Shown: positions 52,731-60,786 of the stretch, in pieces | How the letters are laid out: every line of letters begins with the position of its first letter | How positions within the stretch are numbered: position 1 is the stretch's first letter | NCBI RefSeq assembly: GCF_900116715.1 | Contig: NZ_FPBM01000006.1 | Span: forward strand, 1 to 64,000 | Direction: 5' to 3' | Length of the DNA: 64,000 nucleotides | Source: Polaromonas sp. YR568 | Lineage (GTDB): Bacteria; Pseudomonadota; Gammaproteobacteria; Burkholderiales; Burkholderiaceae_C | Position numbers and translations under genes: made by a program | Notes under the pieces: generated by a model | Told to the model about the DNA's origin: nothing | What the model saw: only the letters and a program-made list of their open reading frames with translations | The model's database searches: none

Positions 52731-53348
52731 CTAGGAGGCCTTGGCCGTCAGCGCCTTGAGCTCGGCGCCGCCGTTAAACGGCGTGGTGCGTGTGCCGGCC
52801 TTGCGTTCGGCTTCAAACAGCTCGGGTTTGATAGGGTCCGCCTTGTTCGACCACTCAGCGCGGACATAACTCGCCACTGCGGCCAGCTCGGCGTCGCTGA
52901 GTTGCGCGAAGGCCGGCATGGCGCCCTTGAAGTTTGTGCCCATAACCGTGATCTCCCCGGTCACGCCGTGCAGCAGGATGTTGGCAACGATGCGCTCGTC
53001 ACCGGCTACCCATTCAGAGCCGTCCAGCGGCGGAAACACCCCCGGCAGCCCTTTGCCGTTGGCCTGGTGGCAGGCCGCGCAATTGGCGGTGAACAGCTGC
53101 TTGCCGTTGGCGGATGCGCCCGGCGCTGGGGCTGCCGGGCCCGACAAGTCCGCAACGGTGCGCCTGTCGCCGAGGTCGGCGCGGCCGAAGGAGCCGGACA
53201 GCACGATATAGCCCGCGCCCCATAGCACCAGGGCCGCCGCCCCGGCCAGAAAGATCAGCGGAATGGGCTGACTTTTTTCGGAGGGTTCTGCTTGCTCCCG
53301 CTCCTGCGCCCGGCTCTCGGATGTCTTGTTGTCGTTGTCGTTCAACAT
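52731..53348 (-). CDS. Membrane-anchored c-type cytochrome
   Basis: 205 residues: a short charged cytoplasmic start, one membrane helix (IPLIFLAGAAALVLWGAGYIVLSG) and a single-heme cytochrome c domain with CAACH near residue 92 and a Met ligand probably in GAMPAF. In place of the usual diheme CcoP it could carry electrons to the oxidase or act as its third subunit. Confidence 0.9.
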   Translation of the reverse strand: MLNDNDNKTSESRAQEREQAEPSEKSQPIPLIFLAGAAALVLWGAGYIVLSGSFGRADLGDRRTVADLSGPAAPAPGASANGKQLFTANCAACHQANGKGLPGVFPPLDGSEWVAGDERIVANILLHGVTGEITVMGTNFKGAMPAFAQLSDAELAAVASYVRAEWSNKADPIKPELFEAERKAGTRTTPFNGGAELKALTAKAS

Positions 53349-53365
53349 GGGATCACCTCGTGTGC

Positions 53366-53968
53366 TCAGGGCTTGGGGGCGGGCGGCAGCACCGGGTAGG
53401 TGTGGTTCAGGCCTTGCAGGTACTTGACGAGGTCGAGCGCCTGCGGCGTGGGCACCACCACCTGGCCCACGTTGGGCCCGTAGGCGGGCGGCAGGGCCAG
53501 CGGCGTTTCGCCTTCGCTCTCGGCGTCTTTGGCGTCCTTGACGACGAAGAGGTAGGGGTAGGACGGCATGATGGAGCCGGGCACGTAGGCGCGCGGCTGG
53601 TACAGGTGGCCCAGGTGCCAGTCCTTGCTGGGCTGGCGCACCCCGATGTTGAAGAGGTCGGGCCCGGTGCGCATGCTGCCCAGCAGGTGCGGTTTGTCGT
53701 AGTAGTAATCGCCCGGCACCGAGGCCCGGCCCCAGCCGCGTTCAGCATCGGGGCCGAAGTTGCGGTCACGCGGCTGCTGGCTGTGGCAATAGACGCAGCC
53801 GTTGGCGATGTAGACCTCGCGCCCGCGCAACTGCGCGCTGGTGTAGGGCTTGAGCTGAGCGGGCGGCTTGATGTCGCGCACCTGCATATAGGGCATCACC
53901 ACCAGGGCTGCCGTGGCAACGCCCAGCGCCACCATGGCGCCCGAGGCCAGCTTGACTTCATTTTCCAT
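53366..53968 (-). CDS. ccoO: cbb3-type cytochrome c oxidase subunit II
   Basis: 200 residues: N-terminal membrane helix (LASGAMVALGVATAALVVMPYMQV) and a mono-heme cytochrome c domain (heme site NGCVYCHSQQ, then RDRNFGPDAERGWGRASVPGDYYYDKPHLLGSMRTGPDL and the Met region YVPGSIMPSYPYLF). Overlaps the end of ccoN by 11 bp. Confidence 0.94.
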   Translation of the reverse strand: MENEVKLASGAMVALGVATAALVVMPYMQVRDIKPPAQLKPYTSAQLRGREVYIANGCVYCHSQQPRDRNFGPDAERGWGRASVPGDYYYDKPHLLGSMRTGPDLFNIGVRQPSKDWHLGHLYQPRAYVPGSIMPSYPYLFVVKDAKDAESEGETPLALPPAYGPNVGQVVVPTPQALDLVKYLQGLNHTYPVLPPAPKP

Positions 53969-55625
53969 GTGAGGCCCCCAGTTCAGCGCTTCGTGTGTCG
54001 TTGGGCCAGAACAGGGCGGCGCCCGCCCGGCCAGGCCCGAAGCGCAGCGCCATGGCGAGGAAGTGGCCGACGAACACCAGATGGCTGAGCACCATCAGGC
54101 TGCCGCCTACGGATCGCCATTTGAGATAGGGCAGCGTCAACTCGACCGAGGCCATGAAGGGCTGCGCGGCGTCCAGCATGGCCAGCCCCTGCAGCCAGCC
54201 GCCTATGGTGAGGCCGACGAAATAAATCATCACGCCCACGGCCGCCAGCCAGAAATGCAGGGTGATCAGTTTCGGGTAGGGCCATTCCCAGTTCAGCACC
54301 CGGGGCATCATGAAGTAGATGGCGCCAAACAGCACCATGGTGACAAAGGCATAGGCGCCCAGGTGCGCGTGGGCCACCGTGAAATGGGTGAAGTGGGCGA
54401 CCTGGTTGACGCTGCGCAGCGCCTCGAGCGAGCCCTGTATTGAAGAGGCCAGGTACATCAGCCCGCCGAACATCATGAAGCGCAGCGTCGGTGAATAACG
54501 CGCCAGGTGCATGCGCCCCCGCATGGTGGTGGCCATGTTGATGGTGAATGCAATCACGGGGATCACCATCATGATGCTCTGCACGATGGACAGCGTGATC
54601 AGCCAGCCCGGCACCGGGCCGCCTATCAGGTGGTGGCCGCCGACCTGCCCGTAGAAAAACGCCAGCGTCCAGAAGCCCAGCAGCGACAGGTTGTAGGAGC
54701 GTATGGGCCGGCCTATGACCTTGGGCAGGAAGTAATAAATGGCGCCCACGCTGACCGGCGTGAACCACAGGCCCAGCACATTGTGGCCGTACCACCAGTT
54801 GGTGGTGGCCTGCTGCACACCGGTGTGCACGCCGGGCATCTTGGCGACCAGGAAGAGCAGGGCGATCCACAGCAGCGCGGCCGTCATGTACCAGACGCTG
54901 ACGTAGAGATGCGAGACCTTGCGGTTGACCAGCGTGTACAGCACCGGCAGGATCACCAGCGCAAAACCGGCAAACATGAAGATCGCGATCTGCCACGGAA
55001 TCTCCAGGTACTCCATGCCGTCGTTCCAGCCGGTGGCGATGGCGCCAATGCCGCCGGCAATGCCCATGTTGATGAGCGCGCCGCCCAGCATGACCCAGAT
55101 GGCGCCATACAGGCGAGTGCGCAAAAGGCGCGGCAGCAGCCACACCACCATGCCCAGCGCGGCATTGGTGATCCAGCCGTAGAGCACTCCAGTCAGGTGC
55201 ACGGTGCGGATGCGGCCGAAAGTCAGCCAGGCATAGTCGGTGAGCCAGTCGGGTTCATGCAGCTTGATGGATGAAATCAATCCGGCAACTGAGCCCACGA
55301 TCAGCCACATACACGCAAAGGTTATGAACATGAAGACTGGAAAGGCCGTGGAGCGGTCTGAGGTGATGCGGTCCAGCAGCTCGGCCGCGTCGGCCGCGTG
55401 GGTCTGGATGTCGCCTTCCTTGACCGCCTGTTGCATGGAGGCCTGCGCGGTGCCGTGCAAGGCCGGGTCGTCGACCTGGCCGACCTCGCCACGCGCGAAG
55501 ATCACCGAGGCGGCCGCCGGGTTCTCCACCAGCAGCCCTTTGCGCAGCGACCAGATAAAAACGAACAGGCCGATGATGGACAGCAGGAAGGCCCCGAGCA
55601 GGCTGATGACGGCGCTGTCCATCAT
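53958..55625 (-). CDS. ccoN: cbb3-type cytochrome c oxidase subunit I
   Basis: 555 residues with about 12-14 membrane helices. Heme and copper ligands: a His in RTVHLTGVLYGW, the metal-site HN of WWYGHNVLGLWF, the His pair in QVGGHHLIGGP, and HFTHFTVAHAHLGAY near residue 400. High-affinity terminal oxidase. ccoQ and ccoP are missing from the operon. AAGGAG precedes the ATG. The N-terminal ~100 residues include a charged stretch with AELLDRITSDRSTAFPV before the main core. Confidence 0.94.
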   Translation of the reverse strand: MMDSAVISLLGAFLLSIIGLFVFIWSLRKGLLVENPAAASVIFARGEVGQVDDPALHGTAQASMQQAVKEGDIQTHAADAAELLDRITSDRSTAFPVFMFITFACMWLIVGSVAGLISSIKLHEPDWLTDYAWLTFGRIRTVHLTGVLYGWITNAALGMVVWLLPRLLRTRLYGAIWVMLGGALINMGIAGGIGAIATGWNDGMEYLEIPWQIAIFMFAGFALVILPVLYTLVNRKVSHLYVSVWYMTAALLWIALLFLVAKMPGVHTGVQQATTNWWYGHNVLGLWFTPVSVGAIYYFLPKVIGRPIRSYNLSLLGFWTLAFFYGQVGGHHLIGGPVPGWLITLSIVQSIMMVIPVIAFTINMATTMRGRMHLARYSPTLRFMMFGGLMYLASSIQGSLEALRSVNQVAHFTHFTVAHAHLGAYAFVTMVLFGAIYFMMPRVLNWEWPYPKLITLHFWLAAVGVMIYFVGLTIGGWLQGLAMLDAAQPFMASVELTLPYLKWRSVGGSLMVLSHLVFVGHFLAMALRFGPGRAGAALFWPNDTRSAELGASHGK

Positions 55626-55690
55626 GCGGCTCCTTCAGGCCTTGCCGTGCGCGCTGCGGCATCGCCGCCGGTACGTGGTGCGACTGTCAT
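55622..55690 (-). CDS. Possible 22-residue leader peptide ahead of ccoN
   Basis: ATG at 55690 with a strong GGAGGAA site 7 bases upstream, and a stop that overlaps the ccoN ATG (ATGA). The peptide (MTVAPRTGGDAAARTARPEG then AA) has no known match. Translational coupling to ccoN is suggested by the overlap. It may be chance. Confidence 0.35.
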   Translation of the reverse strand: MTVAPRTGGDAAARTARPEGAA

Positions 55691-55964
55691 GGGGCATTCC
55701 TCCGGTCATTGGCGTGAAGTCCCCGCTCGCGCGAAGCTTCCTCTGGCTCGTTCCGTAGCAGCCTGTGGGTGCAGGCCACGTCAAAGGCATCCTACGCGCT
55801 TGGCCTTTTTCAGGCCAGCCCGCCTGCCGGGAATGCCGGGCCGGCGATGAAGTTTGTCGCTTTTCCGCGCTGGCCGGCGCCGGAATGGACGCTTTCGCGA
55901 GGTCTTTGTACGACTTAAGTTTGGCCTCAGTTTTGCCGCACCTGGCCGTGTTAGCCTCGCGGCC
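55691..55964. other. Intergenic region between ccoN and the NRAMP-like gene
   Basis: Divergent promoters must lie here. I see a GGCC-TTTTTCA-GGCC hairpin-like block near 55800 but no clear FNR box (TTGAT-N4-ATCAA) and no other gene. A frame running across it antisense to the transporter is not conserved. Confidence 0.4.
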
Positions 55965-57227
55965 ATGTTGAACCGCATCCCCTCCTTCCTGCGCCATGTC
56001 GGCCCAGGCGTTGTCACCGGCGCTGCCGATGACGACCCATCGGGCATCGCCACCTACACGCAGGCGGGGGCGCAGTTCGGCACCGGCCTGCTCTGGACGG
56101 TGTTTTTGTCGCTGCCTTTCATGATCGCCATCCAACTGGTCAGCGCCCGCATTGGGCGCGTCACCGGCAAAGGTGTGGCGGCCAATCTGCGTGAGCACAC
56201 GCCGCGCGCTTTTTTGATGGCCATGGTGTTTTTGCTGGTGATTGCCAACACCATCAACATCGCCGCAGACATTGCCGCCATGGGTGAGGCGCTGCAACTG
56301 GCGGTGGGTGGTGGCGAGCACTTCCATGCGGTGGCCTTCGGCGTCATTACCGTGCTGCTGCAGGTGTTTGTGCCTTACCGCAAGCTGGCGCCCATTTTGA
56401 AGTGGCTCACGCTCTTTCTTTTTGCCTATGTCATTGCCGTGTTTCTGGTGCAGGTGCAGTGGGCCCAGGTGCTGCATGATCTGGTGATCCCCAAGCTGCA
56501 ATGGACCTCGGGCTACTGGATGATGATCGTTGCGCTGCTGGGCACCACGATTTCGCCTTACCTCTTCTTCTGGCAGGCCTCGCAGGAAGTCGAAGAGCTG
56601 CGCCTGAAGGGCGCCGGGCATGGGTCAGAGAAAGAAGTGCGGCACGACCTGCGCCGCGTCAGGCGCGACACTTTCATTGGCATGTTTTTCTCCAATGCCG
56701 TCGCCTTCTTCATCATGGTGCTGGCCGGCGCGGTGCTGTATGCGGCGGGCATCCATGATGTGACCTCGGCCGCGCAGGCGGCAGAAGCCCTGCGGCCGCT
56801 GGCTGGCGACTTTGCGTTTGCGCTGTTTGCCGGCGGCATCATCGCCACCGGTTTGCTGGCGGTGCCGGTGCTGGCTTCATCGGCCGCCTATGCGGTGGCC
56901 GAAGCCTTTGGCTGGCCCGAGGGCCTTGAGCGCCGCTGGTACGAGGCCAAGCGCTTCTACGCCATCATCGTCATCGCCACCGTGGTGGGCACCGGTATGG
57001 ATTTCACTTCCATCGACCCGATGAAAGCGCTCTACTGGAGCGCCGTGATCAACGGTGTGGTGGCCGTGCCCATCATGGCGGGCCTGATGCTGCTGGCCGG
57101 CCGCAAGTCGGTCATGGGCAATTTCACCTCGGGCCTGAAGACCACCTGGTTTGGCTGGGGCGGTGTGGTGGTGATGGGTTTTGCGGTGCTGATGATGTTG
57201 CTGGATCTATTCCACCCGCTTGTTTAA
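55965..57227 (+). CDS. NRAMP-family divalent metal transporter-like protein
   Basis: About 420 residues from MLNRIPSFLRHVGPGVVTGAADDDPSG, roughly 11 membrane helices. NRAMP fold features are clear, but the first metal-binding motif is DDDPSG where canonical MntH has DPGN. Related subgroups with changed motifs transport other ions such as magnesium, so the substrate is uncertain. The second metal-site region (helix 6) is FAGGIIATGLLAVPVLASSAAYAVAEAFG. The start was set by the conserved N-terminal; an upstream extension is not conserved. Confidence 0.87.
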   Translation: MLNRIPSFLRHVGPGVVTGAADDDPSGIATYTQAGAQFGTGLLWTVFLSLPFMIAIQLVSARIGRVTGKGVAANLREHTPRAFLMAMVFLLVIANTINIAADIAAMGEALQLAVGGGEHFHAVAFGVITVLLQVFVPYRKLAPILKWLTLFLFAYVIAVFLVQVQWAQVLHDLVIPKLQWTSGYWMMIVALLGTTISPYLFFWQASQEVEELRLKGAGHGSEKEVRHDLRRVRRDTFIGMFFSNAVAFFIMVLAGAVLYAAGIHDVTSAAQAAEALRPLAGDFAFALFAGGIIATGLLAVPVLASSAAYAVAEAFGWPEGLERRWYEAKRFYAIIVIATVVGTGMDFTSIDPMKALYWSAVINGVVAVPIMAGLMLLAGRKSVMGNFTSGLKTTWFGWGGVVVMGFAVLMMLLDLFHPLV

Positions 57228-57251
57228 GGGCGGTTTGATAAGGCGACCGAT

Positions 57252-57728
57252 TCAGTCAGCCATGCCCTTGATCCACAGCCGCTGCGGCCCCGCGCCCTTG
57301 TCGCCCAGCTTGTCCAAGGGATTGCGCAGCCGGCATTTGTCAATCGACAGGCAGCCGCAGCCTATGCAGTCGTCCAGCGTGTCGCGCAGCTTTTTGAGCT
57401 GCGCCATGCGCTCGTCCAGGTCTTTGCGCCAGGCGGCTGACAGGCGCGCCCAGTCCTCGCGGCTGGGCGCGGCCCGGGCGGGCAGGGTGGCCAATGCGGC
57501 CTCAATGTCGGCCAGCGCAATACCTACACGCTGCGCCACGCGCACAAACGCGACGCGCCGCAGCATCTCGCGCGCATAGCGGCGCTGGTTGCCGTCGGTG
57601 CGGGTGCTGCTGATCAAGCCTTTGGTTTCGTAGAAGTGCAGCGTGGACACCGCCACGCCGCTGCGGCGCGCCATGTCGCCGACCGAGAGTGTGGGGAAGA
57701 GGCCGGCTTCTTCCAGCGGAGAGGTCAT
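57252..57728 (-). CDS. soxR: Redox-sensitive regulator SoxR
   Basis: 158 residues from MTSPLEEAGLFPTLSVGDMARRSGVAVSTLHFYE; an AAGGAG site sits ahead of that ATG, so the 12-residue-longer frame is unlikely. MerR-family winged helix, dimer helix, then the [2Fe-2S] ligands in DDCIGCGCLSIDKCRLRNP. Activates targets when its cluster is oxidised by redox-cycling drugs or nitric oxide. Divergent from a small monooxygenase gene, with a SoxR box between them. Confidence 0.96.
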   Translation of the reverse strand: MTSPLEEAGLFPTLSVGDMARRSGVAVSTLHFYETKGLISSTRTDGNQRRYAREMLRRVAFVRVAQRVGIALADIEAALATLPARAAPSREDWARLSAAWRKDLDERMAQLKKLRDTLDDCIGCGCLSIDKCRLRNPLDKLGDKGAGPQRLWIKGMAD

Positions 57729-57773
57729 GAGGGGCTCCTTGCAAGCAATGCGCAAACAGTGCACAAATAGTGC

Positions 57774-57804
57774 TTGACCTCAACTTTACTTGAGGTTCTA
57801 AGCT
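57774..57804 (+). promoter_or_regulatory. SoxR-controlled promoter with SoxR box
   Basis: -35 TTGACC (57774-57779), a 19 bp spacer and -10 TAAGCT (57799-57804), the long spacing typical of MerR-family promoters. The spacer holds the near-perfect palindrome CCTCAACTTTACTTGAGG (57778-57795), matching the known SoxR site. Confidence 0.9.
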
Positions 57805-57855
57805 CCTGTCTACGAGCTGAACCCGGCCCGTATCTTTTCAAGGAGATTTTTCAAA

Positions 57856-58194
57856 ATGCCCCATGAAGCCCAGAACGACGCGTCCGCAGCCGTGTTTCGC
57901 GTCGACAAATTTGTCGTGCCGTCAGAGTCGCTGCCAGAGTTCATTGCGCAAATGCGCCGCGCCCACCAGACCCTGGCCACCTTGCCGGGCTGCCAGCAAA
58001 AGCATGTGCTCACCCAGACGGGTGGAGACGGCGAGTTCAACGTGGTGACGGTGGTCGAATGGGCCAACGCCCAGGCAGTGGCCTCCGCCCAGGCCGTGAT
58101 GCAGCGCGTGTTTGAAGAAGAGGGGTTTGACCCGGCCACCTTCCGCAGAAAGCTGGGCGTGCGGGGCGACTCAGGGTTTTACAGCCGGGTTTGA
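57856..58194 (+). CDS. Antibiotic biosynthesis monooxygenase (ABM)-domain protein
   Basis: 112 residues with the dimeric ferredoxin-like ABM pattern (VFRVDKFVVPSESLPEFIAQMRRAHQTLATLPGCQQKHVL, VVTVVEWANAQAVASAQAVM). A strong AAGGAGA precedes the ATG. Members oxidise quinones or aromatic metabolites without cofactors, or are stress proteins. Being the direct SoxR-box target suggests a role in detoxifying redox-active compounds. Confidence 0.88.
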   Translation: MPHEAQNDASAAVFRVDKFVVPSESLPEFIAQMRRAHQTLATLPGCQQKHVLTQTGGDGEFNVVTVVEWANAQAVASAQAVMQRVFEEEGFDPATFRRKLGVRGDSGFYSRV

Positions 58195-58210
58195 TACCCG
58201 GCGCGCCGGC

Positions 58211-58978
58211 TCAGACGCCGAAGCGCTGGCGCAGCTGTGAGGTTGAGCGGGCCAGCAGGCCCACATCCACGCCCACGGCGGTAAAGGTGGTGCCCAGTGA
58301 CATGCAGCGCTGCGCAAAAGCCTCATCCCCCGTCAGGATGCCGGCGGGTTTGCCGCATTTCTTGAGGCGCTGTATGGCGTCCTCTATCTTCGCGACCACG
58401 GCCGGGTTGCCCGGCTCGCCCAAGTGGCCCATGCTGGCGGCCAGGTCGCCGGGGCCGATGAAGATGCCGTCCACGCCCTCCACCGCTGCAATCGCTTCCA
58501 GGTTGTCCAGCGCTTCCAGGGTTTCAATTTGCACCAACAGGCACAGTTCGTCCTGGCAGGTCTTGGCGTAGTTCGACACGCGGCCAAAGCGCGAAGCCCG
58601 CGTCAACGCGGAAACGCCGCGCACGCCGCCGGTGCTGGGGTAGTTGATGCTGCGCACCGCCTGCCGGGCTTCCTCGGCGTTTTGCACGTACGGAATCAGC
58701 AGCGTCTGCGCGCCGATGTCGAGGTAACGCTTGATCAGCACCGGGTCGTTCCAGGCGGGCCGCACGATGGCCGAGACCGGGTAGGGCGCGACAGCCTGCA
58801 ACTGGGCCAGCACATTGGTTACGTCGCTGGGCGAGTGCTCGGTGTCCAGCAGCAGCCATTCATAGCCGGAGCCCGCCAGCAATTCGATGCCGTAGGGGCT
58901 GGACAGCGTGCACCACAGACCGATTTGCTGCTGCCCGGCGCGCAGCATTTTTCTGAAGTTGTTGACTGGCAATTCCAT
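58211..58978 (-). CDS. HpaI/HpcH-family class II aldolase
   Basis: 255 residues, probably 4-hydroxy-2-oxoheptanedioate-type aldolase cleaving to pyruvate plus an aldehyde. Landmarks: GLWCTLSSPYGIELLAGSGYEWLLLDTEHSPSD, Arg in AIVRPAWND, metal Glu in VQIETLEALDN and metal Asp in IFIGPGDLAASMG, GKPAGILT near the end. Follows the hydratase by ~40 bp; together they fit the last two steps of a meta-cleavage pathway. Confidence 0.92.
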   Translation of the reverse strand: MELPVNNFRKMLRAGQQQIGLWCTLSSPYGIELLAGSGYEWLLLDTEHSPSDVTNVLAQLQAVAPYPVSAIVRPAWNDPVLIKRYLDIGAQTLLIPYVQNAEEARQAVRSINYPSTGGVRGVSALTRASRFGRVSNYAKTCQDELCLLVQIETLEALDNLEAIAAVEGVDGIFIGPGDLAASMGHLGEPGNPAVVAKIEDAIQRLKKCGKPAGILTGDEAFAQRCMSLGTTFTAVGVDVGLLARSTSQLRQRFGV

Positions 58979-59021
58979 GGTTGGACCTTATAGCTTGATG
59001 AGTGCGCAGTTTAGAGCGCTC

Positions 59022-59804
59022 TTAGCTGAAGGACACGCCGATAGAACCCAAGGGCCCGAAGTCCGCATGAATCGTGTCGCCCGCCGAGACCGCCGTAGGC
59101 CGCGTGAACGAACCCGCCAGCAGGATATGCCCCGCCTGCATGGTGATGCCATGCAGCGCCAGCTTGTTGGCCAGCCAGACAATGCCCATGGCCGGGTGGC
59201 CCATGATGGCGGCGGACACGCCCGACTCTTCGATGACGCCGTTTTTGGACAGCGTGGCGCTGACCCAGCGCAGGTCGATGTCCATGGGCCTGACGACACG
59301 GCCGCCCGTCACCATGGCGGCAGCCGCCGCGTTGTCGGCAATGGTGTCGACGATGGCGCGCGGCACCTCGGTGCGGTAGTCAATGATTTCCAGCGCGGGC
59401 GTCACATACGCCGTCGCGTCCAGCACGTCATAAATCGTCACGTGTTTGCCGCCCAGCGGTTTGCCCAGCACAAAGGCTAGCTCCACCTCCAGACGCGGTG
59501 CGTGAAAGTTTGCCGCCGGGATGCGTGCGCCATCCACGTACAGCATGTCGTCCATGAGCATGCCGTAGTCGGGCTCGGTCATCTTCGAGGCCATTTGCAT
59601 CGCGCGTGAGGTCAGGCCGATCTTGTGGCCGACGATGCGCGCGCCTTGCGTCACCTTGCTGTCGGCCCAGAGTTTTTGCACCGCATAGGCGTCTTCAATT
59701 TCCATCGCGGGCCAGGTGTGGCTGACCTGGCGTATCGGCTGGCGTGTGCGGCCCGCTTCCAGCAGTGCGTCCGCCGCTTGCCGGCGTTCAGTCTCGGTGA
59801 TCAT
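59022..59804 (-). CDS. hpaH: 2-oxo-hept-4-ene-1,7-dioate hydratase-type enzyme
   Basis: About 260 residues from MITETERRQAADALLEAG. FAH/MhpD-like hydratase: GHKIGLTSRAMQMASKMTEPDYGML, metal residues in RLEVELAFVLGKPL, ALEIIDYR and the C-terminal SFTRPTAVSAGDTIHADFGPLGSIGVSF. Hydrates 2-oxo-hepta-dienedioate or a similar keto-diene before aldolase cleavage. The rest of the homoprotocatechuate genes (hpaB-G) are absent here. Confidence 0.9.
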   Translation of the reverse strand: MITETERRQAADALLEAGRTRQPIRQVSHTWPAMEIEDAYAVQKLWADSKVTQGARIVGHKIGLTSRAMQMASKMTEPDYGMLMDDMLYVDGARIPAANFHAPRLEVELAFVLGKPLGGKHVTIYDVLDATAYVTPALEIIDYRTEVPRAIVDTIADNAAAAAMVTGGRVVRPMDIDLRWVSATLSKNGVIEESGVSAAIMGHPAMGIVWLANKLALHGITMQAGHILLAGSFTRPTAVSAGDTIHADFGPLGSIGVSFS

Positions 59805-59842
59805 GTCTCGGGGGTCCTGTGGTCGGTATGTGTAAAAGCAGC

Positions 59843-60706
59843 TCAAGCAGCGAAGCGCTGCGTGAAAGGCGTTTCCTGCACGCTGTGTTTGTTGACCCAG
59901 TTGGCCAACTCGTCATGCCGGGGCATCCAGACTTCGTCATGAGCCCGGATATAGGTGAGCAGCTTGTCCAGTTGCGCCGCCATCAAGGGGCGGCCGCCAA
60001 AGTTGCCGTGCATCGTGATGTTGATCAGCGAGCCCGGTTCCTTGCGGTAGAGGTAGTCGAACATGTCCTTGTAGCAGTTGAACCAGTCGTCCGGCGCACC
60101 GCGCAGCACGCGGTTGTCGGCATAGTCGCTGTGCGGAATCGCCACGATGCTGCCCGAGCGTGTCTTGACCTGGTGCGGCTGGTCGATGTCGTTGTAGTCG
60201 CCGTGCCAAAGGAGGCCTTCTTCGGCCAGCAGGTCGGCGGTCTTGTCGGTTGTGGCGATCACCGAGCTCAGCCAGCCTGTGGGGCGCTGCCCCGAGATTT
60301 CGGTGAGGATGCGCAGGCTCTTCTGGATCAAGGCGCGCTCTTCAGGCTCGCTCAGGCCCGACAGCACTTCGTCCTGCATGTAGTTGTGGCCGCCGATTTC
60401 AAAACCCGACGCCACGATGTGTTTGACCGTCTGCGGAAACAGCTCCGCCGAGCGCGCGTTGATGCACACCGTGCCCGACACGCCGTGTTGTCCGGCGATG
60501 CGCATGAGCCGCGCAATACCCGATTGGCCGCCGTAGTTGGCCCACAAAATGCCCGCTCGGTCTACCGCGCCAGGCTTGGGCGGGCTGGTCATGGGCGAGT
60601 AGGGTGGCGCCTTGCCTTCAGACCAGTTCTCCATCAGGAAAGTCAGCACGACGGTGGTGCGGGGGAAAGCGGCGGTCTGCGGGCCGGCGGCGGTGGGGCG
60701 AGTCAT
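59843..60706 (-). CDS. Polysaccharide-deacetylase-family hydrolase
   Basis: About 287 residues from MTRPTAAGPQTAAFPRTTVVLTFLMENWSEGKAPPYSPM. The NodB-like fold resembles PuuE allantoinase and cyclic-imide hydrolases more than cell-wall deacetylases: GFEIGGHNYMQDEVL near residue 120, ERALIQKSLRILTEISGQRPTGWLSS, and an acyl-site ITMHGNFGGRPLM near 240. No signal peptide. Upstream of hpaH with ~40 bp between. Probably opens a cyclic amide or imide, or an ester-like precursor, for the pathway. Confidence 0.8.
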   Translation of the reverse strand: MTRPTAAGPQTAAFPRTTVVLTFLMENWSEGKAPPYSPMTSPPKPGAVDRAGILWANYGGQSGIARLMRIAGQHGVSGTVCINARSAELFPQTVKHIVASGFEIGGHNYMQDEVLSGLSEPEERALIQKSLRILTEISGQRPTGWLSSVIATTDKTADLLAEEGLLWHGDYNDIDQPHQVKTRSGSIVAIPHSDYADNRVLRGAPDDWFNCYKDMFDYLYRKEPGSLINITMHGNFGGRPLMAAQLDKLLTYIRAHDEVWMPRHDELANWVNKHSVQETPFTQRFAA

Positions 60707-60743
60707 GAAAAGAGTCTTTCTGGCCATGTGGCCGGGGTTGCTT

Positions 60744-60786
60744 ATTCGGGTTTTATTCGGGAGTTATTCGGGAGTTATTCGGGGGT
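60744..60786. repeat. Four near-identical 11 bp tandem units
   Basis: Units of the form TTATTCGGGAG follow one another. The last one contains the TAA stop of the Bug receptor gene; each unit read in that frame supplies GAA-TAA. Slippage here would not change the receptor by more than a few residues. Confidence 0.7.

Noticed and set aside
55635-56621. Minus-strand open frame spanning the ccoN upstream region and the NRAMP-like gene
   Set aside because: Low-complexity shadow translation; the plus strand encodes a multi-helix transporter.
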